DNA of 64,000 nt from assembly GCF_000001735.4 (NCBI RefSeq), contig NC_003071.7, positions 14,067,151 to 14,131,150 of the forward strand, written 5' to 3'. The position numbers were made by a program, and so were the translations under genes. The notes beneath the pieces were generated by a model that was not told the DNA's origin, searched no databases, and saw nothing but the letters and a program-made list of their open reading frames with translations. Shown here in pieces: positions 28,701 through 38,869 of the stretch; positions within the stretch are counted from its first letter, which is position 1, and every line of letters begins with the position of its first letter. Source of the stretch: Arabidopsis thaliana. Lineage: Eukaryota > Streptophyta > Magnoliopsida > Brassicales > Brassicaceae.

Positions 28701-29648
28701 ATTAGTTAAAGTTTCATCTATGCAACAAAAGATTACCTGTATGCAGAATCAGCAACAGCAAAAGGATGTGGGCTTAACTCGCCAAAATCTGTGCCCTTAT
28801 ATTGCTCCATTATCTCATTTCCATATAGGTGGGGTAATCTTTTAAAGGGATTCACAGCTATCAGTATATTCCCTGTGTATGTCTGTAACCATCAAGAAGA
28901 AATTAGCTTGCTACAAACACTTCAGAGAAATATTAATGATATTGCTATAACTGTGCAGTAATTTTCAGCAAAACAATGGTAGAGATAATCATAGAATTCA
29001 TAAGTGGGTGTAATGAAAGAAGGAAAACTGACAAGAGTTACATGCTGAAGCGTACATATATTTCATTTGCATTGTATCTGGCTTTTAGATTGAGAAGAAC
29101 CCCTGGTTCATGCAAATACGCAAGCTTTGTCATGTCGTCCACACCAAGCTCAGGAAACTCAGGATCCTTGGGGTGGACAGCATTAACCTTTGCCACAACC
29201 TACAAACAAATGCATCACAAATATGAGCAATGTATTCTTAAGGTACCTTAAGAACTAACACATTGTCTCGTTGCTTTGGAGAAAAGGGACTAACCGTCTT
29301 GGTTTGGCAATTAACTTTGATCTCTTGACCGTTAGCTTCCACAACTTCTCCATCTAGCCAGGCTTCATCTGGATCTTCCACCCAGACCTGTGACCCCACA
29401 GTTACCTTCACTGAAGCCTGATTAAAGTAGAATATATTAGAAACAAATAAAAAAAATATTGTCAAGCTTCATTAGCTGGTTCTTTTGTTCTCTTTTAGAC
29501 ACATCTTATAATGAAATCTAAAATGTAAGGGGCAACATAAAAATCAGCTCAAATAGCAATTATGGTTACAGAAGATAAAAAAAAAAAGGTAAAAATGAAG
29601 AACACGGAGAAATCGCAATGCAGATAAGAGAAGAGAGACTCGTACCAT
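19792..29648 (-). CDS. XID: Class XI myosin heavy chain (myosin XI-D)
   Basis: A gene of roughly 40 exons. The first coding exon is just the ATG (29646-29648) followed by GT; the second starts [17 protein letters not shown], the SH3-like N domain. The motor has the P-loop GESGAGKT (near 28600), switch I NNNSSRFGKF, switch [10 protein letters not shown] (near 27195), the actin-binding region [10 protein letters not shown] (near 25850) and the converter [19 protein letters not shown] motifs follow at about 24550-25200 (e.g. [20 protein letters not shown]), then a long coiled coil (about 22690-24540) and a DIL/globular tail (19792-22500) ending [14 protein letters not shown]. Class XI myosins move organelles along actin. 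I found no break in the exons traced. Unusual are tandemly duplicated coiled-coil exons and a 9-residue repeat inserted in the tail. The protein would exceed the usual ~1500 residues; I recall about 1770 for XI-D (AT2G33240). Confidence 0.93.
21087..21356 (-). repeat. 27-bp coding minisatellite in the myosin XI-D globular tail
   Basis: Ten consecutive 27-bp units (21087-21113, 21114-21140 and so on); the last is degenerate. On the coding strand they give a 9-residue repeat of consensus SPAKPSEEN: variants include [27 protein letters not shown] and SLAKPSEEN. The frame is open throughout and the unit is a multiple of three. It sits between the conserved [10 protein letters not shown] segment and [13 protein letters not shown], which aligns with the IAHWQSIVKSLN helix of ordinary class XI myosins. 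Confidence 0.88.
22843..22968 (-). repeat. 63-bp exact tandem duplication in the myosin coiled coil
   Basis: Two 63-bp copies (22843-22905 and 22906-22968) differ at one base and encode 21 residues each, [20 protein letters not shown] plus one. Twenty-one residues are three heptads, so the duplication preserves coiled-coil register. Near identity implies a recent event. Confidence 0.88.
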
Positions 29649-30303
29649 TATCACGGCCAAATCTGGTCTGATTTTCCTAGAAATGATCCCGAATAAAGAT
29701 TTCCAACGGGAGAAACATTAGAAAAAATCCCTGAGAACCCAATCAGCTGGTGTTTCCACACCATGGATCCAAACACCATAAATCAAACACAAAACGCTTC
29801 TCTCTCTCTACTAGCTTCAAAATCTCTGATCGACGTTATAAATGCGGAAGATTAAGACTACATTCACGTTTTACGGACGATATTTCAAATTTCTCCGACG
29901 ATTACAGAGACCTTAAACCCTTCGGCTTTTGCCTTCCAATATTTCCCCAGGAAAGCTGGAGATTCTCGCAGAACGTAAGAAATTTTCTCGCGTTTTCCCT
30001 CGGAATATTCTCTCCTGGTTTTTTTTTGTTTTTGCCTTGTTTGATGCTTCGTCTCTCTCTCCCTCGTTTCTGGAAAAAGGAAGAGAAAAGAGAATCCACG
30101 TAGGCGTGTCAGGTCAGACATTTGATGATCTCGAAATTACCCCTGCAATTATACCGGATTTCAGTTCTAACATTTCTCCTGGACCAAGCCGGTTTATAGT
30201 ATTCGATTCTAATGGAGGAGATGATGACAACGTGGCGCAAGTTGAGTGTGTCTATACATGGAGCAGAGCATTTTCTTCACTGTTCTCGCTTCGCCAGACG
30301 TTA
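29649..30303. promoter_or_regulatory. Divergent promoter of myosin XI-D and the adjacent membrane-protein gene
   Basis: 655 bp between two divergent start codons. It contains the myosin leader next to 29649 and a region at about 29880-30300 open in the plus frame upstream of the next gene's ATG, with no in-frame conserved start. I see no strong motif. Confidence 0.45.
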
Positions 30304-31528
30304 ATGGCGGATAGAGGAGCTCTTTCGTTACCGCGAGCTTCTACTTATCTTAGTTTCTCAAACCTCCATGTCTGGCGATTCCACAACCCTAGATCTTATC
30401 CTCCCTCTCGTTCTCAACTCCTCTGTTTCTCTTCCTCATGCTCTAGAGTAACTTCGGCGAAGATAATTCAGCTGAACCGCCGGAGATTCAGCTATAAAAT
30501 ATGCGCCGCCGCTGATGACGGTAGGGGATACCGTTTGACGGAAAGGGGAAAAAGGGGAAGGAAGCGGCGGGAGCTATGGGAAGAACTTTTTGAAGATAAT
30601 GTTGAAGACGATGATGATGAAGATGATGGTGGTGGTGGAATTGGTAGTGCTAATTTTGACCTGTGGAAGATCTTAGAGGAAATTGTAGATAATGTTTGGA
30701 TTTTAAAGGTAATTAGTTTCAATCATGCATCTTTTAAGCCTTAATTATGAAATTAGCCGGGAATCTACTACTGCTAATTGAAAATGCTGATTGATTAAAG
30801 TATCAAAATTGTTCTTTGGTAATGGTTATGGTGATCATGTAAGAAACAGTTAATATCGTTGTGTAGTGAATCTGAACTAGTTTTGATTTCTAACTAGATA
30901 GTGTCTTTCTGCTCAAAGATAAGAGAAACGGCTTTGTTGATATATAGCTGCATTTTATTTGCATACACCAGATTTTGCTCTCTTATTGTTGGTGTGGGAT
31001 CTTTATTGTGTTTGGTTTATGTTCACTTTGTAGGCATTCAAATCGTATGGATATCTCCTCCCATTCATCATCTTATCGCTTTTCTTCAGCACCGGACCCA
31101 AAGCTTTCCTCGTGTCACTAGCCGTAGCAATCGGGCCATCATTGTTATTTTATGCGTTCCAGAAGTTGATTGGTTGGGATAAACGCAGAGGTACATCAAT
31201 AGCAAATCAATTCGGGATAGAGGAAGAAGAAGAAGAAGTGGAGAGAAGTAGTAGCAGGATTCGATACAACCCATCAACCGTTAGAAACAATGTCAATGGC
31301 CGTGGAGTTAACCGTAGTTCAGCTGGAATGGCTTCTAAGTTTGGTGGGTGGGACGAGTTAGACGGGCTTGGTACCACCATTCCCGAACGGCCAACAAGCG
31401 AACCGAAGAAGAAACCGTTACCGAAGAGGAAGAGAGTAAGAAGAGAAAAGGCAGCAGAACCATTATTGTTGAGATTGTTGGTGTCTTTGTTTCCATTCTT
31501 AAGCACATACACAAACATGCTCAAGTGA
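30304..31528 (+). CDS. Predicted plastid membrane protein, function unknown
   Basis: Two exons (30304-30708, 31034-31528) join in phase 0 to 299 residues. The N terminus, MADRGALSLPRASTYLSFSN and the following Ser/Arg-rich, acid-poor 60 residues, looks like a chloroplast transit peptide. An acidic run (EDDDDEDDGGGG) then precedes two close membrane segments, SYGYLLPFIILSLFF and GPKAFLVSLAVAIGPSLLFYAF. The C terminus is basic (PKKKPLPKRKRVRREK). The ORF is open upstream of 30304, but the chosen ATG gives the transit-like start. I do not recognise the family. Remembered as AT2G33250. Confidence 0.78.
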
Positions 31529-31644
31529 AAAACCACTAAACCAAAACAAACCAAGTTGTTCAAATTAAACCGAACCGAAATTGGTTAAAAATAGAGAATA
31601 ATTATGAGCCTCAATTTCAGTTTGAGCATCACCATTTCTTTTCC

Positions 31645-33208
31645 ATGACTTTCCTCTTATCAAGAACATTTATTTCTCTCACTCTCAGACCTTCTTGTTC
31701 GATTTCCATGGCGAATTTAACGACGAACGCTAAAACTCGCCTGAGAGGTGTTGTATTCGATATGGACGGAACCCTGACTGTTCCGGTCATCGATTTCGCC
31801 GCAATGTATAGAGCTGTTCTTGGTGAAGATGCTTACAAGCGAATCAAAGCAGAGAGCCCTAGTGGGATTGATATTCTGCATCATATTGAGTCGTGGAGTC
31901 CTGATAAACAGCAGAAGGCGTATGAAATCATTGCTGATTATGAGAAACAAGGAATAGATAAGCTTCAAATCATGCCTGGTACGGATTCATCTGCTTTATT
32001 TTTTTATTTTTGATTTTGTGTTTGCGCTGAGGAAGTGTTAAGGATTTGGGTTTTCGTCTGATAATCTATCGTAAAATGGGTTAAAGATTGAGAATTTCGT
32101 AGAGTTAAAGATGAGAAAAGATTGCAAATTCAAGGCTGAAAGATAAAATGAACATTTGTTAAAAGTGAAGACTTTATGGTCTAACGGAGGTTTGACTTTT
32201 GTCTTAGAGCCCCACATCACGATTTGAGATCATTCCTTTACTGGTCATTGACTTTATGCTGTTGAGTTCTATAAGATGATTTAGCAGTTGAAAATCTAGA
32301 AGGAGTACTGTGTTTCTTTGGCGTTTAGAGGTTTAATTCTCTTCTGATATGTGATCATTTATGTGGCAGGTACTGCTGAACTATGTGGCTTCCTTGATTC
32401 CAAAAAGATAAAGTCTGTGGTTTTCAGATACTTCTGTCTATGATTTTTTGTTTTCTTGTTCAGATAACTTGACTGTTGTTACATTTTGTATTTTACTTTA
32501 TAGGAGGGGGCTAATTACACGCAATGTTCAAAAGGCAATCGACATCTTCCATCAACGTTTTGAGGTAAGAATGTTGAATTGAAGACATTTTGACAGCTGC
32601 CTGAGATAGGTTTAGCTGGATCATTCTTTTTTTTTTATCAGAGAGAAGAAATCTGAGGCAGTTCCTTACAGTTATTTTTCATTGTATAGGTTATCTTTTC
32701 TCCAGCACTAGGCAGAGAGTTTCGTCCATATAAACCAAACCCAGACCCGCTGTTGCATATATGTTCTACATGGGACATCCAACCTAATGAAGTCATGATG
32801 GTTGGTGACAGCTTAAAAGATGATGTGAGTGACAGACATGATGACAAGCCTTTGGTCAACCCTTTCTCCATAGCAAATCGATAAGCAATGCAATGAAAGA
32901 AGCTTAAACAATGGATCTTCTCATGCCATTGCTTAAAGATTTTCTATGTGGAAAGGATGCCTACCAACTTTTCAGACTATTTTTCTCACATCTTTACTGA
33001 AGATTACAACTGGTAATCGATCTTTCTTTTCTCGATTCTGCAGATAGCATGTGGGAAACGAGCTGGAGCCTTCACTTGCTTGCTAGATGAAACCGGAAGG
33101 TATGGACCAGACGATTTTTCTGTTTCCGGTCTGCAACCTGATTTTAAGGTTGATTCCTTGTCCAAAATCCAGAACCTATTGGAGACGAACTTCGACCTGA
33201 ACCCGTAG
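31645..33208 (+). CDS. HAD-superfamily hydrolase (phosphatase-like)
   Basis: Five exons (31645-31978, 32370-32412, 32504-32564, 32690-32824, 33044-33208) give 245 residues. HAD motif I is VVFDMDGTL, with nucleophile Asp39 and acid/base Asp41. Lys161 in RPYKPNPDP is the motif III lysine, and GDSLKDD (185-191) is the motif IV acid pair. All catalytic positions are present, so an active phosphatase is expected; the substrate is unknown. The first 22 residues are basic and hydroxyl-rich, suggesting organelle targeting; a second ATG at 31708 would give a shorter cytosolic form. It lies 116 bp downstream of the preceding gene on the same strand. Remembered as AT2G33255. Confidence 0.9.
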
Positions 33209-33689
33209 TTTTTCCAAGTTCCTCATCTTGTAGTTTCAGTGACCAAATTAGTGTCCTACTCAACACAGTATCTGTTCAGGATAGCCATAAATGTCAAACC
33301 ACGGAATTCTATGCACTGGCTATCTTTAAGTTGCACAATTGTGTCCCTGCATGGTCGTCTAGCGAACATGTGTGTGAGGGCAAACATTGTTGTTTGTTAA
33401 ATCCAAAATTTCAAGATTTTTAATATCATCTCTAGTCTCTGAATGGCTGAATCTGTTTCTTAGTAAGTCTTCCAACAATGATAGATCTAGTGTGAAATGT
33501 GATCCTGCTAAGTGAAAAAGACTTCTCAATCGCTATTAGTGTTTCTACAAGGAACCAATGAATGCATATATCTTCGTGAAGGTCCCAGTGGGGTCTTTTT
33601 GCTTCCCTAGCGTCTGGTTAGCACGGTCAGATTATGGCATGTCTTCGCAGAATCATGATACAAACAAAACATTTGTATTTGATGGTGAT
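33209..33689. other. Convergent spacer
   Basis: 3' UTRs of the HAD gene (plus) and the permease gene (minus). No other feature seen. Confidence 0.5.
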
Positions 33690-35414
33690 CTAATGCCATA
33701 TTCCCAGAATAATGGCGATTGCAAATAAGATCAACAAGGTAAAGTTGCCTCCGGGAAGAACCCATGGCCTGCAAAATCAGAAGGTTTTGGTTTCATATGA
33801 ATCCCATAGATAGTTCCAATGAAGAAACAGAGGACTACAGAGAATGTTTTGTATAGTAGGGTGAAGTTACCTGAGCTTCTTTCTGGACTGTTGAATATAA
33901 GCCATTGCAGGAGGCAGGACACCAAAGAGGAAACAGTTTGCATAAACACCGGCAAAATCCAGAGCTCTCGAGAACGTTGAGGGAAAGAATGTTGCAATTA
34001 GAGCTGGAACTCCAAGGACAAATAGCATCACTACTGCTTCAAACCCATCACGAGCTCTTGCTGGTTCATTGTATGAGGCTCTCCCATTAGTTCTCCTATC
34101 ACGCTCTTTTGATGAGAAACTTACAGACCCAAGTCTTCCATTTCCATTTGATTGCTTAGACACAAGCTTCCATGTGTCGAGGAGCTGTTTCGGGAAGCTA
34201 ACAGCATATCCGATTAAACTGGTAGCTAAGGCTGAGAAAGCAAAGCCTTGAACAGCAGATAAGGCAGAAGGATTCACAGATAGAAGAAGAGAGATTGGGT
34301 CAATGGTTGAAGAAGGTGCAGCAGGCACAGTGATTCTTGCAAGCCCCAAAACAATTAGATTCCAAGACAACACCATAGCCAATGGCACAACACCGCCTAC
34401 AAGAATGGCTCTCCGAGCATCTGAAACCGAATCCCCAGCGAGATTGCATATGAAAGGCGTGATCACATGAAACCCTAGTGTCAGTACCATAACAGGAACC
34501 GCGGGTAAAACCATGGAGACTTTCCAACATGATTGACCAAATGAGGCTAACACATTGGACCTAGCCACAGATAAACCAATGGCCACAAGTGAAGTTATAG
34601 AGAAGAGCATGAGGAAGCAGAGACCCCTGTTGGTGAAATCAATGGCATTGAAAGGGAAAAACCCGATCAAGATTCCGGAAACTAGAGGGAATATAGCATT
34701 GGCCAAAAATGGATTCATTGAAGGAAACCATTGAGACACAATGGAGCCAATACCCGAGACACAAGCAACCATCAAAGAGAAACTTAGTGAAGCATACACA
34801 AAAGCCACGAAAACTCCAAATTTGTTCCCAAAGGATTTAGTTGCAAGTCCTGTGAAACTAACCTCTGCTGCATTGTCTTCTTCCATTGCTGCAAAGCTGA
34901 GCTCAGCCACGAGAAGAATAGAGGAAATGACGTAAACCCAAGAACAAAGTAAAGCAATGGTCGATGGGATAGAACCAGATCTGATAGTTGCAGCTGGGAG
35001 GCCGAGCATTCCTGGACCAACGGCTGTTCCGATGATCAAACTAACGGCAGCCCAAAAACTCTTTCCCTTCTTCGTTTCGTGGGTAATCTCCAAATCATCC
35101 ATTTTTTCTAAAGTCTCCGACTTTTCATCTTTGACGAACTCAGAAGACACGATAGTTGAGTGAGGCTCATCGTGGTCGCTGCATTTGACAACTAAAGGTG
35201 AGTAGAGAGAGCCATTCTGCGAAATGGGTTTCCGGTAATCTTTGGTAAATTGGGTTGGAGGCGAACTCTGAAAATGACGACAGTCGGGAAACTTGGGAAA
35301 ACTCAGGCGAGAAGAGAGTGTACGAAGGACATTTTGGGGAAAAAGATTGAATTTTGAAAATGTGGGCGTTGCTGCAATGGGAGCTAGAGAATGTTGGCGA
35401 AAAGGAAGAGCCAT
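33690..35414 (-). CDS. Tryptophan/tyrosine permease-family transporter, plastid-type N terminus
   Basis: Two exons (33871-35414 and 33690-33768) give 540 residues. An N-terminal region of about 115 residues rich in Ser/Pro/Arg (MALPFRQHSLAPIAATPTFS) resembles a plastid transit peptide. The membrane part begins GKSFWAAVSLIIGTAVGPGM, where GTAVGPGMLGLP is the conserved first-helix motif of the HAAAP aromatic amino-acid permease family (bacterial TyrP/Mtr). About eleven membrane segments follow, with a hydrophilic loop containing SSKERDRRTNGR near the end. Transport of aromatic amino acids across the plastid envelope is plausible but inferred. The start is set at 35414 because the frame further upstream offers only a TTG. 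Remembered as AT2G33260. Confidence 0.88.
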
Positions 35415-35842
35415 TGATGCGATGTGCAAGATTCTCTGTCAAGTGGACCTGATTTGATTTTGTTGGTATCAACTTTTGGAATCTTAAGGCTGTCTTGTGA
35501 AGATACCTATTTACTCTTTAGTGTCTTTTTAGGGCTTTGTCTAATAAACCAGACATGAGGAATTGGTCTAACCAAAAGGATTGGATTGGTTTAGAAACAA
35601 ATTAAAGGTACAATATCTATCTTTGATTATTTGCCTTTCATTGGAGTGGTCTAATCATTGGATTGATTACCGCTAACACTAGACACAGCCTAAAACTCAA
35701 CTAATAACTAATCTTCATGTAAATAAAATGTCTTATGCCAAATCAATAGTGAGTTGCACAAAACAGAGAATGTAAGGATGGACATAGAGTAGTCTTTCTA
35801 TGCCAAATATTTAAGCTAGATTGCTAGAACTTAGTTTCGACA
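35415..35842. promoter_or_regulatory. Permease gene 5' region
   Basis: Leader and upstream region of the permease gene. It runs into the orphan coding-like fragment beginning at 35843. No clear motif seen. Confidence 0.4.
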
Positions 35843-36130
35843 TCAAAGAATGTCGGTAAACGACAAGACTTTAGAAGCAGCAGCAGCAGATTTGGCCTTC
35901 TCCTTATTCCGTTCAACTTTGAAGTCCAACAAAGTTAGCTCCATATTCTTGACCCGTTCCTTCAATTCTTGGATCCGGAGACCACCAGCAATTGCTTTCT
36001 TCCTCTCAATATATATCCGGATTGGATTGGTTCGGGTTTGAATTGTAGAGAGAAAGAGGAAGATGGTTGATATTTGGTTGATTGATATTCTCGCAAACAG
36101 AAAAAGACATACAATACAATGTGTTTGCTA
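35843..36130 (-). pseudogene. Orphan coding-like fragment (possible last exon or relic)
   Basis: On the minus strand a frame is open from an upstream TAG near 36131 to a TGA at 35843-35845. Its last ~55 codons are strongly protein-like: ERKKAIAGG, RIQELKERVKNMELTLL, FKVERNKEKAKSAAAASKVL, then SFTDIL and stop. The stretch is lysine/glutamate-rich with coiled-coil spacing. There is no ATG at a suitable place, so it resembles a terminal exon preceded by a splice acceptor near its 5' side. No convincing upstream exon is visible before the ACHT3 start at 36531. I do not recognise the family. Confidence 0.3.
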
Positions 36131-36530
36131 AACTGATCTAAACCAAACGGAATTACAAAATAAAATAGTTATACCGAGTGACTGAACCGAAATTGATCAA
36201 ACCAGATGGATAATAGAGTACATGTCACATGCAGCAATAGTTTCTTTAAGATCGCAGGAGTTTCCTAAGAAAAAGGAAGAGAAAAACCTTAAGTTTACTA
36301 AAAAAAGGCAAAAGAGAAATATCAAGCTAAAAATAGATAAATACTATGGGAAAAATTATGATTTGTAAGCGTATGTCCTTCTCCAAAATCTCGCTTTCGA
36401 GGGTGGGGAGAGAGTAGAAGAGAAATATCAAATTTCCCTTCAAAAGCCTCTCCTCTCTTTGTTCAAGTTTTTTTCCTTGGATGTGCATGTTTCTTGTGGA
36501 ACAAGGCAGTTCTGTTTTTAAGTAAAATTC
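36131..36530. promoter_or_regulatory. ACHT3 5' region
   Basis: 400 bp of promoter and leader for ACHT3. It includes a CT-rich stretch near 36430-36475, common in Arabidopsis core promoters. Nothing else is visible. Confidence 0.4.
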
Positions 36531-38054
36531 ATGGCGACGGATTCGTTCATCAAGTTAAATCCAATTTCCTTTAACCGTGCCCGCTTCGACCTCCGAGATT
36601 TTGCTGGCATAAGTCCTAAAAGCATCTCTTCTCTGTGTTGCATTAGCCCAAGATTGATATCTTGCAACCATTTCAGCCCGAGAACATTGATATCCGGCGA
36701 GAATGGTAACATATTGTTTTCCAAGAAAAAGATCCCCGCGTTTGTCCGATGTCAGGTTAGTTCAAAATCATTAGAAAATTTAATCTTTTTTATCGAACAT
36801 AGTTAATTTTCTTGAATTGTTTAATCCAGACAAGTCTTGGGATCGGAAGGAACCAAAAATGGTGGGAGAAGGAATTGAAACCGAACATGAAGTCGGTTAC
36901 ATCACCGCAAGATCTTGTCGTCTCTTTACGTAACGCTGGAGATAAACTTGTCGTTGTTGATTTCTTCTCGCCTAGTTGTGGTGGCTGCAAAGCTCTTCAT
37001 CCCAAGGTAAGCCGGTCTTAATCATCTGAAAAAAATAAACCGGGGACAGCTTTTTACACGAAAGATCTTAAGAATAACTATTTACCAAATTAAGCAAAAA
37101 CTATTTATAGGATTTAATCAAAATTAACTCAAGTTATGTTGACATTGTGAGTTACTTTAGGTACAGTATCTTGGATTTTATATTTTTATCGTAAATGTGA
37201 CTTAGATATATATATATTTTCAGATATGTAAAATTGCAGAGAAGAATCCGGAAGTAGAGTTTCTACAAGTGAATTATGAAGAACATAGAAGTTTATGTCA
37301 AAGTCTTAACATTCATGTTCTTCCCTTCTTCCGCTTCTATCGTGGTTCCTCTGGCCGCGTTTGCAGCTTCAGTTGTACTAATGCCACGGTATCTACGATT
37401 CTATTCATTTGTTCATTCCATTAACAACTCGAAACTTGATTGTTTGTTTGGATTTACATTTATCATTTATGTTTATATTAGTATTGTTCACATTCAAATA
37501 AACCCACAAACCATGTTACGTTAAACAAAATCTGTGTTCATTGTAAACATAAATGCAAAACACTTGAGGGTGTGGAATCTGGATCCCTTTCAGAATGGCT
37601 TTTTTTTGTATTTTACAATTTACATATCACACTTTTGAAACTTAAATGTTTTATTTTTTTGTATTTTACATAAAAATAAAACATTAAAGTTTCAAAAGTG
37701 TGATTTAAAAAGTAAAAAACGCAAACATAAAAGTTGCATTTGTAAAAATCAAAACCTAATTAAACATGAAATGCACATTTTGTTGTTTTGTTTTTGCAGA
37801 TAAGGAAATTCAAGGAAGCGTTGGAGAAGCATGGGAGGGAGCAATGTAGCATTGGAGAAACAAAGGGGCTTGAGGAGAAAGAACTTGTCGCCATGGCTGC
37901 AAATAAAGACTTGTCATTCGATTATAAACCCACATCGTGTGGAAATATCCAAGAGCAAAAAAAGAAAGAAATATTTCTCCCGAAATCTCCAACTTTTAAT
38001 AAACAAAAAGAAGTAGAACATTCTCTACTACTAGTTAGTCCTGCTCCTGCATGA
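36531..38054 (+). CDS. ACHT3: Atypical Cys/His-rich thioredoxin, chloroplast (ACHT3)
   Basis: Four exons (36531-36755, 36830-37006, 37224-37388, 37800-38054) give 273 residues. A transit peptide of about 70 residues ends near AFVRCQ. The thioredoxin fold contains KLVVVDFFSPSCGGCKALHP with the active site SCGGC (124-128) in place of the canonical WCGPC, the signature of the ACHT class. The cis-proline region is HVLPFFRFYRGSSGRVCSF, with extra cysteines. A charged C-terminal extension follows. ACHT proteins carry redox signals in thylakoids, oxidising targets such as 2-Cys peroxiredoxin partners. The third intron holds a long hairpin (listed separately). Remembered as AT2G33270. Confidence 0.93.
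37626..37704. repeat. 33-bp near-perfect inverted repeat within ACHT3 intron 3
   Basis: Arms at 37626-37658 (starting ATCACACTTTTGAAACTT) and 37672-37704 (ending TTTCAAAAGTGTGAT) pair at 32 of 33 positions around a 13-nt loop. It would form a stable stem in DNA or pre-mRNA. It is probably a small fold-back element or remnant MITE. Confidence 0.88.
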
Positions 38055-38869
38055 ATGGTCTAGCATTGCTGTTACCATTTGCTTGTGTGATTCAATATAG
38101 AGTAGTCATATGCATATGTGTATAATGTTAATTGTAAATGCAGGTTCATTTGGGGGGTATAATTGTGTTAAAGTTTCTTGTTTAATTATGTAAGGTGAGA
38201 TAGACTCGTATTTATATTTTAATCTCATTATCGAAAATAAAATAATGTATGTTGTCATGTTGTTTGAAAGAAAAGAGTAGTGTAACACTAACACATGGCC
38301 AAACTATACGTGTCGAAGTTACATGAAATTGTGAGATGTGATAATTTTCAAACAAAGTTTCAATAAGAAGTCACAATCGTATAGTTTCGATAAGTTTTTG
38401 TAAGAATGGGACCCACTCGTATCTTACAAAAACCAAACACTCCGTGAAGTGGGTCCCATGTAAACAAAGTTAATTAATCTTTAATAAACTGATTGGTAGT
38501 TGTTTAATTATCGATCACTCTTCTAGATTTGTCTTTTTCTATAATTTAATGTCGGAAAATTGACAAAAAATCTTATTCCGTATCATTCTCTGATTCTAGA
38601 AATATCTCTCTAAATTAGGGTTTTTTCTCATAAACAAATACAGTGCTAATTTCATATGTAAACACATATTTTTATAGTTTTTGTTAATATAATGGTAATC
38701 ACATTATTATTGTGGCTAATTTCGTTTGTAGTGCTGTAGTCTTCTTAAGAACCGACCCGTGAATTTCTCCTCTTTTCTCTCTGTTCCATCTCTTAATTTT
38801 TTTCTCCAGATTTTGAATCCCTAAGACAAAAATAATAATAACAAAGCTTAAAGAAGTCATTACAGAATC
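38055..38869. promoter_or_regulatory. Spacer and promoter of the MFS transporter gene
   Basis: 815 bp with the ACHT3 3' UTR and the promoter of the MFS gene at 38870. The notable element is an interleaved inverted-repeat cluster at 38394-38459. The CT-rich 38757-38812 segment probably marks the transcription start zone. Confidence 0.5.
38394..38459. promoter_or_regulatory. Interleaved inverted repeats with TCP-type motifs
   Basis: Two perfect 12-bp inverted repeats interlock: GTTTTTGTAAGA (38394-38405) with TCTTACAAAAAC (38422-38433), and ATGGGACCCACT (38406-38417) with AGTGGGTCCCAT (38448-38459). The second pair contains GTGGGTCC(C) on opposite strands, the core of TCP transcription-factor sites (GTGGGNCC/GTGGNCCC). 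It lies about 410-475 bp upstream of the MFS gene ATG. Regulatory function is inferred. Confidence 0.55.

Noticed and set aside
29929..30303. N-terminal extension of the 299-residue membrane protein
   Set aside because: The frame is open upstream, but the extension lacks targeting or domain character. The ATG at 30304 gives a transit-like start, and the extension would occupy most of the divergent promoter.
35415..35429. Permease start at 35429
   Set aside because: It is a TTG; the ATG at 35414 begins the transit-like sequence.
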